Below are positions 40,020 through 53,600 of a stretch of DNA of 64,000 nucleotides, in pieces; within the stretch, counting starts at the first letter, position 1; each line of letters begins with the position of its first letter. The stretch comes from Gibbula magus (lineage: Eukaryota > Mollusca > Gastropoda > Trochida > Trochidae), in contig OW388289.1 in the NCBI GenBank assembly GCA_936450465.1, positions 67,826,420 to 67,890,419 of the forward strand, in the 5' to 3' direction. The position numbers were made by a program, and so were the translations under genes. A model generated the notes under the pieces. That model worked only from the letters and a program-made list of their open reading frames with translations, did not search any database and was not told where the DNA came from.

Positions 40020-41460
40020 GTACTGATTGCAGTCGACTGCAGTCTGGGCGCAATCTGGTATTCAACCATTATCAAAACTCACAAAAAGGCGTACTCTTTG
40101 AAACTGAACTGATGTCTTATGATAATTGTAATCATAGTGCAAGTTGCCTGTCTGTCCATTTTGTTTTAATTGAGAACTATGAATTGAAACCAAGTGTTCG
40201 TTATTATTTGTTTTGTCAGTAATTAAATATGGGATGATTTATTGACACTGAATGGTAATTTTGACATTTTTTAAGGTCAGCGAAAAACAGAATGTTAAAA
40301 TTTAATGAATGAATTTCTTATATTATAGAATAGCTTGTATTATGTTGATGAGGGTATCAACCTGCTTTTCAGACATTTATGTACATGAATGCGAGACATA
40401 TTTGTTAATTAACAGAATACACAACTATGTTTATTAGCACGCACTGTGATTGGGTATCTACCCACCGCGTCAGTGGTTGTCGCCGTTCCAATTGATTACT
40501 TGATTCGCAACAAAGCATGTGAGACATGAAAGACTCTGTCTTAAGAACGTACTTCTCCCCACAAATTGACGGCTTTTGTGGTATGCTATTGTTGCATTTA
40601 AAACATCACAATTCATCATCAATGTAATAAAATTGTTATTTTGAATATAATTTAAATCTGGCATTAAATAACGATTTACTGATATCTTAACAGATGATTG
40701 AAATCAAACTCAAAACGTAATTGTAATTTTACTTTCATCTGATGTGTTCGCATGTAGCTACAGCCATCTGTTGTTAAACCGTAAGCTCTACGAGGAATTT
40801 AACATGGAAATTGTGAAAATAAACATATATTGTTTGGTAATCATTAACAATGTTGCAGTAGATTAATTACATTAACTTAATATTTTGTATGTACAATTAC
40901 ACACTCATTCCAATTTTTTGTTATTTACTTCTGAATTTTTGTTTTAAATATCAAAACCAAAACTTAATTTCAAAACTTGTCTTATCAATCAAAAATTGCA
41001 ACATTTGTTACAGAATGGGTCGGTAATTAAATGCAGGCTGTAGTATAACCATAGACCATAGCGGGTACCATTACTGATTAGTTTTATGTATTCCGAATTA
41101 AGGTCTTGCACAAGTTGAGCGCAGAGATTGTCGTAGCTAGTAGTTATGCAACTCAGTGTAACAACTGCACATGTGTATCTCAGCAGGTATTATGACTAAA
41201 TACACAATCAGTACTTAACGACTCAAATATACAATCATTTGATTGCGTTGTTGTGGAATGTATTGAGAGAGATTATTATGGCTCATTTCGTACACATAAA
41301 TACATGTTGATAAAATATAAATTTAACGACATACGATGGTATGACGTACAATATTGCAAGATATCTGTGAAATTAAAATACATGCGTGATTTTGCTACAT
41401 TGCATAAATGCTCATATAACCAATTTTGTCATTTTACCGAGATGATGTATTTATCGAAAT
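40020..41460. other. No gene seen; intergenic
   Basis: AT-rich with no recognisable domain, RNA gene or repeat apart from the flanking tracts. Confidence 0.4.
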
Positions 41461-41464
41461 AACA

Positions 41465-43000
<1,536 letters not shown>

Positions 43001-43009
43001 AGCACCTTT

Positions 43010-44400
43010 CAGATGATTCTAATAACAAAATGACATGACAAAACTGTTTACATCATTGATTTGATGATCAATTGTAACTTTATGTAGGTATTTGACACAT
43101 ATTATTTACATAATTTACAATAAGGATATTCATGATATTCAAATGTTATAGTTTAACGAAATGCAATATTTTCTCTTGTGAGATGTCTCCCATTGGTATT
43201 TGTTTGTAACTTGGTGCAATATTCGATAATGTACAAGATCAATTAAACTATGATGTATGGACAAAAGTAATTTTATATGCGTGTCCTTTCCCTGTGTAAT
43301 CACTTAATGTACATTTTGCCTCAGTGATTGAACTGTATAATACAAATTTGTAATCATTGTGTGGTTAATGAGTTATACATACATGAAGGATTAGTAACTC
43401 AGTTTTCATTTAAAAGAAACATTCTGTGATTAGGTGAATAAAATATGAATGGAAGGTTAAAAGTGGGAACAATCTAATTAGATTCATAACGTAAAATTGT
43501 ATAAATTTGCATAGTTTCGAATACCTCGTATGTATTACATAATGGCAATTGGAAAATTAGTAAAAAAAAAAGAAAAGAAATGTAAGTGTCAACGTACAGA
43601 CTATTTTTAAAATTGACACGTTTTATAAATTATTTTGATGAAGTAAAGTGTATTTGCAGGACCACTATGTAAATAATAATATTGCTGATAATGTTATCCC
43701 AACTATACCAAAGGCAAAACACACGAACAGTGACTTTAAACATGCTTCGTTTAATGATCTTTTCAAATAATAGTAGTTTTTAATTGTGTCGTATACATTC
43801 CAACATAACTAATTAATACTTATAACCCTTAACAAAAAACAAAACTACATCCATTGCAATGTATGACTCGTATTTCCTGATTAATTTGCTATTGAAACGA
43901 AATTTCACTCACTCAATGTCATACAGAAATGCCACTCGCGCTTTGTTAATATTTGTTTGCAAAATCTCTGGATATGTCTTCGTTTGGTTGAGAAAACAGA
44001 TTCACCATAGGTTGTATGTAAGGATGGTCTTAATCTCATTTCCTATTCAACTATTATTTCTGGTTATCTGAATGATGATAATTTAGTCATGTAAATTACA
44101 ATGATCTCATCTATCACATGTTCAGGATATTATAGGAAAATATCATTATTTATTGTACTGGTAATAAAACTATTCCAAAATGTTTCCGTTGCTTCAGAAA
44201 ACTGAACCACGATTTTATGAACGCTTCACATAATGATAAGAACAAATTAAATACTACATTAAATGATTAATATATAATGTATCATTTAAATGTAATGGCA
44301 TTAAAATAAATTAAGATAAATAGGTTGAAAAGGAGTTTTGAAGAGTGATTATTAATTTAGTTTTAGAAGTAAGGAGATGAAAAAAGATAATGTGATTTTA
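43010..44400. other. No gene seen; intergenic
   Basis: AT-rich. A 70-codon frame at 43859-44071 is not supported by any domain. No element recognised. Confidence 0.4.
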
Positions 44401-44410
44401 TTCACGCTTC

Positions 44411-44552
44411 AATGGAAATCCACAGTTTGGAAAGGTGGGCTGTGGAAATGTGATCATTCCACAGTGTGGAAAGGACGCCTTTCGGTTTTGGAAAGATCGT
44501 TATTTCCAAGTGTGGAAAGTTGTGGAATGGACGGACGTTACTCCAGTGCCGG
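44411..44552. repeat. Second locus of clustered short hairpins
   Basis: Successive inverted pairs on the TGTGGAAA/TTTCCACA theme include CCACAG/CTGTGG (44420-44443), TGTGGAA/TTCCACA (44441-44463) and TTGGAAA/TTTCCAA (about 44488-44509). It ends 'cgttactccagtgcc', the complement of the start of the 32643 locus. The two loci are inverted relatives, more similar in design than in base sequence. Confidence 0.55.
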
Positions 44553-44569
44553 GCATGGGAAGTCAATGC

Positions 44570-46312
44570 AAATTCAGCAGTGTTATTTTCATTAAGAAAT
44601 ATCTTGATTTAACGTTGGTTTCATTTGATATCATACTTGTACCTGTGGTTTTAGGTGTTCAGGATTGGGTGTAAAATACTTGAGAGATTTAGTTTCATAA
44701 GATTAAATATAATTCAATAAATTGTTGCTTTATAAATAGATATAACCCTTTTCATATTTATTATGCATCCCACAACACAATTTTCTATCATTTGGCAAAG
44801 CATGAATATTCAGAAAATTACAAAAAGAATAAAAAATCACATTTTGATTTATTTAAATGCAATGCGCTTTATATATTGATTTTTCGTATTTAGGAAGTTT
44901 GAATTTAATTTGAAAACATCATTCGATACTGTTACAGACCTTAATCGTGTCAACATATGATACATATTTTAATGATATAATAATAATGACAAAAGAATTA
45001 AGTGTAAATAATATAAATTATCTACTGTCGACTTACACAAGGATAATTAACAATAAATTAGACATCAACTTGTACATTTAACTTTTATCAACAGGTGTTG
45101 TAATATTTTATATCATAAGACACGAAGGTGAGATTCTATTTATCAACCAAAATCATTCTTAAATACTTTCAATATAAAAATTTATATCTCTGATTCACTC
45201 TGAACACAGCACTCCCCTTATATTTCTAGTGCTGGATGTATCGGCATTGTGACGTCATCATGTTTAAGACGTCATAGCAATGTGTCATTCCTTTATGTGG
45301 TAAATGCATTGCAGTGTCATGTGCAAATGGTTGGCAGTGATATGGCATTGTACAACATGTGCTGTCAAAACTATCTCAAGCAAGCGATATATGCTGTGTA
45401 ACAGGGATTCGGATGGTAAATGAGTGTCAACGACGACGTCATAATATAAATTGGTATTTTCCGAGCGGAAGCGAGTTTCAGGCACGAGTATCATGAACAT
45501 ATTATAACATGGACAATAATATAGTGTTTTCTAAATTATCGCAATCATGACATTGAGTAAATACGCAATATAACCCGTCACCTTGACAAAATGTTGATCT
45601 AGGTCATCACAGGTAATATATGAACCCCAGTATGATAAATTATAAAATGATTTACCGGTAACGATTTTTTTTTCCGATTTGCTGTTAATCTTAAGCCATT
45701 TTCACATGGACACATTTGAGAAATCTTTCATCTACGTCATGGCGTATGAGAAATAATTTACATATAAGCACAGCCCGATGCAATACAGTTTCGAAGACAT
45801 GTACGTTTGGATTAGCGTTCACCACTGAATGTGATGTCATTAGACAGATTGTCCTTTATTGCATGCATGATGTTGAACACATTAACAAGGGTTTAGATAC
45901 CAACAGTCTGTCAATTGCAAAGACCCTGTGATAATGTGCACGTGCAAATGCTTTCTCTCGACTATCTTTGCCCTGCAGGTTTCTCTTGTCAGTCATTGCT
46001 GATTGTGACGTTAGTTATATCAATGTGTATTTAAACGTCTTGTAAATACACACAATATTGATATTGTATCTGTTGAATGGTATTTTATTGTGATTATTCC
46101 AGCAACCTATGGCACATATATTATATTATATTATATATTATATTATGCTTCAAGCATAATATCTAGTTGGCAAAAACAGCCATTTCAATATCATTATGAA
46201 GTACATAATGCCAAATTTCAGTTTCTGCGAGTAGGAATACTCATTTTTCTTTTGTTTGTGTATTTACTGTGTTTGAATTGACCACAAGACTTTGTGTTTG
46301 AAAATAAAAGAC

Positions 46313-46351
<39 letters not shown>

Positions 46352-48460
46352 TGGAAAACACCATTACCAATTGATCATTTACTAATTATATTTCAATGAG
46401 AATTGGGGAATTTTTCCTGCATTTTTATCAACATACTCAATGGCTCTTTATGACATCATAATATATTTCTGGGGATAGTTACATCACTTAATTGAGTAGC
46501 ACAAAGAACATAAATTGTCACTCTAGTCACACGAAAGTTATGTATCCAAATGGTCTCATAAAAAGACATGGTTTGGGACCACCAATGGTGAGGTCGTTCT
46601 CCTCTCCATGCACTTCTCTCTCTTTTTGTATGAACATCTTTCTCAAAGACATTGTCTCAAGTGATGAAACTTTTGTTATTCTGATAACGGTATTACGTTT
46701 ACTCATACCTGGAGAAAACAACATGTGAACATGATGTAAATTTACTTTTACTTATGTGAGAGTATATTTAATCCTGTAAGTAAATTACTTATGTACAATG
46801 TAAGTAAAGTGTGTCCATGTGAAAGAGGCTTTAGATAACCCAAGCGTTATTTTAGGAAACCTATCTAATTTATATCAATTTACGTACATAATTAGTATAT
46901 ATATATATGAAATTATTCATAGTTTTATAATTGTTTTACTCTGAGACGCGGCATTGTTTTCAAAAGTTGCTGCAACTTTCTTACAAGCTAATTCGACTTT
47001 TTTTTATTATCCATCAGGTCAGTGGAAATATGTACTAATGGTCCGAAGATGCTTGATGGAGCGATGTGCATATGCCTTTAAATACACTTATCTAAGTCTT
47101 GCAATGTTGCTTTTGGACCATTTGCTTGCTGTTTTCTGAAATGGTTAAATTTCCAACGTGGACTGAAATTACTAACTCACAATAGACCTTTACTTAATTA
47201 ACATTTGGACATATCCCACTTATTAGATTGATGATATACAGTTCAAGCACATAAATAACCTACTAGAGACATATATAGCATAGTAATTACAGTTTTGCGA
47301 ATATTGTCAGCTGGGCCTCGGGCGGTCTCGTCATCACTCCACAGAAGCGCTTCCAAGGAATGTAATCTTGTTATTGTAGATTACTTGCTTGATTCTGTAC
47401 TTAGCACGTCTCAACGTATCTCACTAATGTCTTGGATAAAAAATAGTTGCTAGTTTGAAAAAGATTATTGTCAAATTTCGACAACACATGTCCATCTTAT
47501 TGTAAGGTTATTTCAAAATCAATTTCATATGTCAAGTCCATCCGTGGGTAATGGGTAACCTTTGTTTTCAGGCATGAACAGATAAGTAACATGTTTGTAA
47601 AACTGAGTTAAACTTAATATTTATTATTTGAACTTGAGCAAGAGTGTATCACTGTTTACGATTTGTGTTTCCCAGAAATGTGAACGTTTGTTTCACATTA
47701 TGACACTGCCACTTGTTGCATCAGTTTGTATACACTCCCACAAGTGACAATCACGAATGGAATGCAATTGGGGATTGAGTCTGTATTATTCATTTCAAAA
47801 TTGTATTATTAAAATAAATAGTGCATGGATAATGGATATGTCCGTGCGTTTCTTTTGCGAAAGAGTATAGTGTGAAAGAGTGCACCAAAAGGTAATGTCG
47901 TAGACAATGAGTGCCTGCTACAACTCATAAGCAATGAGATGTTCAATATATTTAATTAATCAATGTCCTTAATTTTAGAATAAACCTATGACTGGTACTG
48001 TTATAACAGCAATCGATGTGAAATGGTACTCCTATCTGGGAAAACAGTTTACTTTAGTCGAAGATGTAGATGTACTATAAGAAGTATATCTAACAGAGAG
48101 AAATAGATTCAGTAACGGTATTTGCACTAGGAAAGGACTACCTCTATATTACCAATGAATTAGACATACATTACATAGGAACACACACACTTTCCCTGAA
48201 CCAATTTGGACAGGAAGGAAAAGAGCCATAGGGCAAATCGCTACAAATAATTAATACGCAATCTCAGACAAATGGTATAACAACAATTACGGAAAATTGT
48301 GACTGAGGGCTTATGCAAATGATAATGCCCTGAAAAACAACGTTACCCCTTTTATAGTTCAAATGAATGGGATTTGTTCATTTGTACGGGAATTAATTAG
48401 TTTTAATTACAGTTGTATATGAACAAAACAGCATAAACCGCATCGCGTTACCGCCGAGAA
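44570..48460. other. No gene seen; contains a (TA)n tract
   Basis: A (TA)n tract lies at 46316-46348, and a TGACGTCA octamer at 45250-45257 with a 7-of-8 partner 17 bp on. Small overlapping frames at 46492-46728 (both strands) are not recognisable as any family. No exon is called. Confidence 0.4.
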
Positions 48461-48466
48461 CCACTG

Positions 48467-48493
48467 TGACGTCACAAGTGAATAATGACGTCA
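48467..48493. promoter_or_regulatory. Pair of TGACGTCA octamers
   Basis: Perfect octamers at 48467-48474 and 48486-48493, 19 bp apart, with a further single one at 48919-48926. The latter lies just before an inverted repeat (ataatggccc/gggccgttatca) at about 48942-48980. A CREB/ATF-type site is the known match; function here is inferred only. Confidence 0.35.
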
Positions 48494-48989
48494 TAGTTGC
48501 TTGCGTTTCACGGCTGATGAATGGAATGTCAGCCGTTTTAGGGAAAACGAAAGCAGTCTATATCTAATGATTATCATACTGATGTAAAGTCGTGTTTTAT
48601 TATATAACCAATCAGTGAAATAATGAAAATAAACAAATCATTACACATTTAGCAAGTTAAAGATGCATGCGTACATAGACTACCTAAATTTAACATTGAA
48701 GGTCTACCGGAGGTGACTGAGGACGATATTCATCTTTATTTTGTTTAAAACACTTACGAATCAGTGCGGTTGTATTGTCACATCGTCTTTATGATATTAT
48801 TTGTCAAAATTATGTGTCCTCGTTTGAAAGAAAGACATGTAAAACGTTTTAAAATGTTCGAGTCGATACACTCATTTGGTCGCCATATTTGTTGAAATTT
48901 CAAGAGGAGATTCTAAAGTGACGTCACTTAGAAACAAAGTGATAATGGCCCGTCGTCAGCGTTGAGAGGGCCGTTATCATTTGCAGCGG

Positions 48990-50290
48990 CCCGCTCATTT
49001 CTGATAACGAGAGGGCGGTTTCATGATAATTCCATCCATTTTAGCTATAAAGTGTATTAGATACTGCAGTTTGGTCAATCTACGTGTTTCTGTCACACTA
49101 TTTGACTTCATGACTGGTTAACAGAAAAGTCAACACTTCTTTTCATCGCAGATACCAAATTCGTCATATGTCATATAATTAAATGGAATCTAACGAGTAT
49201 ATATTTACATGTATATAGTGTATATATGTGTATGTTAGGGAATGTATCAATGTACATTACCTAGTCAAATAATGTTCCCCCTTGTACTAAATACGAAATG
49301 AAAGCTATATATTATTTTATTCTTTTCGTGCTATTCCAATAATGAAAAGTAAACATTCCATGATTAAACATCCTTTCATTACATTTTGTAGTCAATTGCA
49401 GTAAGTAAACAAAGGTGTAAATGACGTCAATAGTTCTGCCATTGGTTGCTGATCAATTTACATAAATGTAATCACGACATTAATGGATCTGTTCAATACT
49501 AACTCTAATACCTTACCTCGCCAGGGTGTTATAATGCATTTAGGTTGGTGCACATGTTTACTTATCTGATCGGCTTATCATAATGATTGACAAGTGAGGT
49601 TGGGTGAGGTAAATGTAAAAACTCGTATCGTGATAGGGGAACTGATATTCACGTGGCTACAACGTGCATATATTTATCATACTGTGTTTAAAACAAAGAT
49701 GACATCATCATCATTTCATATTAAACCACATGACTAACAAGTTGCACCAATAGTAAATTGACTTCGAAATTCCAAATGCAAGGAAACTAATCATGAACAA
49801 TTCAATCTAACTTTATTCGACTTTTGCACTCATAGATGAAATACGTGTAGAAAATAATAAAGTAGATATGCCTGTAAAGCACCCTGTGATGCCCCGAGAA
49901 CAGTGCGTGTTGCCGTTCACGGTACTAGCCACCTTAAAAGCACATTGTAACATGATTTCGGTGTATCCTTGATTCTGATTGGTTGATTTGCCTATGTTGA
50001 ATTACAATGAATACCCGCAAATTATTTGGGGCGAATCACCGCGAACATATACATCGTGTTCACAAGATTCGGCCCGACTCAATTTTTTTTTTTTTATTTC
50101 TCTTAATATGTGCTCCTTACTCAAATTTGACAGGTGGCATTGTCATTTTCTTACTTGTGTATAGCAGTATAGGTCACAAATAACTCTCAAAATTAATAAG
50201 TTTCAAGTAACTAAAATGTTTTTAACAAGTAAGATGTGTCCCAAGTGTCACGCCTTCTTCCATGCGGCTGTGTTTACCGAATGCCGTTGC
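48990..50290. other. No gene seen; intergenic
   Basis: AT-rich. Contains another TGACGTCA at 49422-49429 next to a CCAAT-type 'cattggttgctg'. No transcription unit could be identified. Confidence 0.4.
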
Positions 50291-50297
50291 CATGGCA

Positions 50298-50329
50298 TGA
50301 CGTCATAGTGATCAACCGTTTTGACGTCA
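50298..50329. promoter_or_regulatory. Pair of TGACGTCA octamers
   Basis: Perfect octamers at 50298-50305 and 50322-50329, 24 bp apart, preceded by 'ccatggca'. A foldback follows at 50575-50632. This is the same arrangement as at 26.1-26.3 kb, with unrelated sequence between. Confidence 0.35.
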
Positions 50330-50574
50330 CAATGCTAGCGTCATTGTCACAATGGGTTAGGGCAAGTTTAAGATTTTTGTTCCTAGGTTTTTTACTGTGT
50401 TGATGTCGTAGATAAATGTTTATCGCCACCTAAAAGGATACGTGAATATTATGAAGTGAACATAGTTGACTGACACTGTTTGAGCTTATGTGTAAATTGT
50501 TACTAATGTACATATTACGCCGAGTATTTACATTTGTTTTGACCTGACCTGACCACACCTCTAGATGGAACAGT

Positions 50575-50632
50575 CGCAAATTTCAGCGTTTAAAACCTCC
50601 GGCTAACGCCGTCGGTTTTAAACTAAATTTGC
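50575..50632. repeat. Foldback, interrupted arms
   Basis: CGCAAATTT, then GTTTAAAACC on the left, are matched by GGTTTTAAAC, then AAATTTGCG on the right, with a short GC-rich centre. Likely a tiny foldback element or the core of one. Confidence 0.6.
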
Positions 50633-51102
50633 GGGTGTTGAATAGCAATGAATCCCGGAGATTTTACAAACGCAACTATTTATCTTATAATTGGCACGTT
50701 GTTTATGCAATAGCGATAATTACTATGTATTTAGCTCGCCAACATTATAACCTCTCTATATATAAAGGAAAACAAATAAAACGAGAAAACGTTAATCTCA
50801 CGTTTCTGTTTCCGAACAAAGCACTATGACCTTTCACTGACTGATGTCACTTTTACAACGGCGTCGCTGAATGCACAATTAACTTCCATTGTGACCAATC
50901 AGGACTCTCCATTTCTAGCCGAGAAATTCGCCATAGCAGAACAAAGGTTAGGATTTGAAAATTTGAAGGGATTAAACTTCGTGGGAAGAGAACGGTATAC
51001 TGTTAAGGACAAACATAAGAAACATATGCCATTTAGATAGTGAACAAATATAACAAGGTTACATTTGAAATGACACTACCTTCAATAATACAACTTCTTG
51101 TA

Positions 51103-51250
<148 letters not shown>

Positions 51251-51289
51251 AGGGATGCTGAATGTAAGATTAGCATAACAATCGATTGT

Positions 51290-51400
51290 TGGCGAAATGG
51301 TCGCTGCTGGTACGGTCAGTGCTGGATATATAGTTGCCTTACTCTGAGGGTGTTGGTTCGAATCCCGCATGGCACTCGGCCCGAAAAAGTACTGTACAAG
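51290..51400 (+). mobile_element. tRNA-related SINE-like head
   Basis: A perfect RNA polymerase III B-box (GGTTCGAATCC, 51355-51365) is followed by 'cgcatggcac'. A weak A-box-like 'tggtacggtcag' lies about 45 bp upstream. A cloverleaf cannot be drawn convincingly, so a tRNA-derived SINE or tRNA pseudogene is more likely than a working tRNA. Confidence 0.4.
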
Positions 51401-52202
51401 AATGTGTACAGTTGAAGGTAATGTTATTCCAAATGTAACCTTGTTAGACAGACATAAGAATTGAAAGATACATGTGCCCTAAGCCAGTAACATATTTAAG
51501 ATATACATGTACATGCACGTTAAACAGAAAAACAGTCATCCAGCCATAATGACTTACATGTATGGTTACGTTGTAAATCTACAATGCATAGTAAATTCAC
51601 CTTGACTTGGATTTTGCTAGGTTTTTTTCTATTCCGGGGCGATATTGAGATTTCAGAGTTAAATGTGTATACTAATGCAAAAAGAGTATTTAACAAAACG
51701 GTAGAAACGGAAATATAGGACCCGAATAATTGAGGACAATTTAGTAACACATTTTTCGTTTTATTTGAAAGTCATGTGGATGGCAGGGTTTCCGGGTATA
51801 TGAGGTCTGAGAAAAAGGAAAAAGCGGTGTCTAACTTTGAATAAGATTGTATGTTTACATGCATTATGTTATATCAGTTTATAGAGAGTTCTTGAATGGT
51901 GTCATGATTTATATGTTTAATATGGTTCAGTCGAAACGTTTTTCATGATTTCTTTGCGATTTTTTAGAAAGTACAATTATACCAATTCCACGCTCGGATT
52001 TAAAATTTATCTGTCCCTCGTTATTTATGTTGACAACCTTAGAGTATGTATTATTCGGAGTATGTATTATATATAAGTCTTCCTTTTGAATAATTACAAG
52101 TTTCCTAAAAGCAAGTATTATGTACATATATAATCATCAGCTATTTTGGACCACACAATCAGACGTCAGAGTATCACTCCAGAAATGCTACTAACACATT
52201 AA

Positions 52203-52540
52203 AGGTTAGATGAAATGACATATGGTCACTTTCGGATTCGTTGAAAAGGGGTTTCAATTTGACAATTGCTAGATTTTAAATTTTTGAAATCGACCCATAA
52301 ATAACTTATATACGGCTTTTTTTTAAAAGTGCCCAATTAAGCCCCGGCGACCAGAATGAAAATGGGCGGGGGTGGTCACTGAAGCGTATCGGGCTGTGAC
52401 GTACGTGAAGGAGCCTCTACATGGCCGCTAATCATAATTTAACGCGTTTTCCCCACTTTTAAACTGCTCATATAAGACAGAAAACTTCATCAAAACAACC
52501 CAAATTTTCGATAAACGGATTACTAAACTATTCAACTAGC
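52203..52540. mobile_element. Second copy of the TTAA MITE (left part)
   Basis: After TTAA at 52199-52202 it begins AGGTTAGATGAAATGACA and follows the 19614 copy in order: 'catatggtcac', 'ataacttatatacggctt', 'ggcgaccagaatgaaaat', 'gggggtgg', 'ctgaagcg', and later 'cttcatcaaaacaaccc'. Similarity fades after about 52530, and a matching right end was not found. Confidence 0.6.
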
Positions 52541-53278
52541 GATTTTATATGGTTACAACAACCGGGGCGTGCTTTATTAGAGTGCATTCTGCGCTTTTGT
52601 ATAGTATGTTTGTACCAATTAATCGCGGAACTAGAAGGGAAGGTATGACAGTTCAAGTGACACTGAAACAAGGGAAGAAGATTATCGCGGGAATCGGGTG
52701 AACAGAGATTAAGTAGCATCAATTGATCAAAGTATGTTGAATAATCGGCATGTTAATTTTGTTTTGTATGTATTAATAAATAAATATATATGGTAGGTAT
52801 AACTTCATATACACTGAACGATTGACTGTTCAAACAAGCGAGACAACGTTGCAGATTTATAAATAACATTTTGTATTTAATATAAAAGATTACTGTATTT
52901 TAAGTTTGTCAATTAAAATATTCTATATATGATGTAACGGAATGCAAACCATTTTCACTTCACTTTCATGAATAAATAAATGAACTGTTTTGGTCAACAA
53001 GCTCAATGAAATTTACATGAAGATTGCTCTATTGTGCACGCTAAACATATACACAGATTGATATAGACAACGAACATTATCGAATAAAAGAATTATGTTA
53101 CCAGAAGCATTTTAATGAACATATCGTTAATGAAAACGAAATGGTTTAATTAATAGTCTGATAGCTTTTATGTGTCACTTCTGCACATCAACACACAATT
53201 CTCAGTTTAGCGGACCATATAGATGTTTCTTCCAGATCAAAGGGGAGAAGTGTTGTTACAGCACATTAGTTTACGCAA

Positions 53279-53302
53279 TTAAAGACACTATTCGAGCCCC
53301 CT
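53279..53302. mobile_element. Candidate left end of the two-gene element
   Basis: TTAA at 53279-53282 is followed by AGACACTATTCGAGCCCCC, about 300 bp before the first codon of the CXC/P2X7-like gene. TTAA plus a purine-G start is what is expected at a Kolobok terminus. The matching right terminus would lie beyond 64000, so this cannot be tested here. Confidence 0.2.
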
Positions 53303-53600
53303 TTTACCGTACCAGCCTCCGAAGCTAATTGATCTATTTTTAGCTACAACACTTTAATGCGCGTCATCGCTGAGCCAGATCTATTAATAGAATTGAAAAA
53401 GTCCCTTCCCACAATGCAACGGGTAATGTTATAAACAATATGGCGTACAGTGTGTCTGTGTTTGGCATTTCGGATGGGTTATGGGGTAATGCGTGGGGCA
53501 CTGTCGTATGCAAGTGTCAGTGTCAACGGAGACATCCACGGGGTAATTATGCTGAACAAATAAATAGAGGTAAAGATGTTTGCGTTCTACATATGCAATC

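Noticed and set aside
39806..40222. Ile-Tyr-rich frame over the TA tracts
   Set aside because: Microsatellite artefact.
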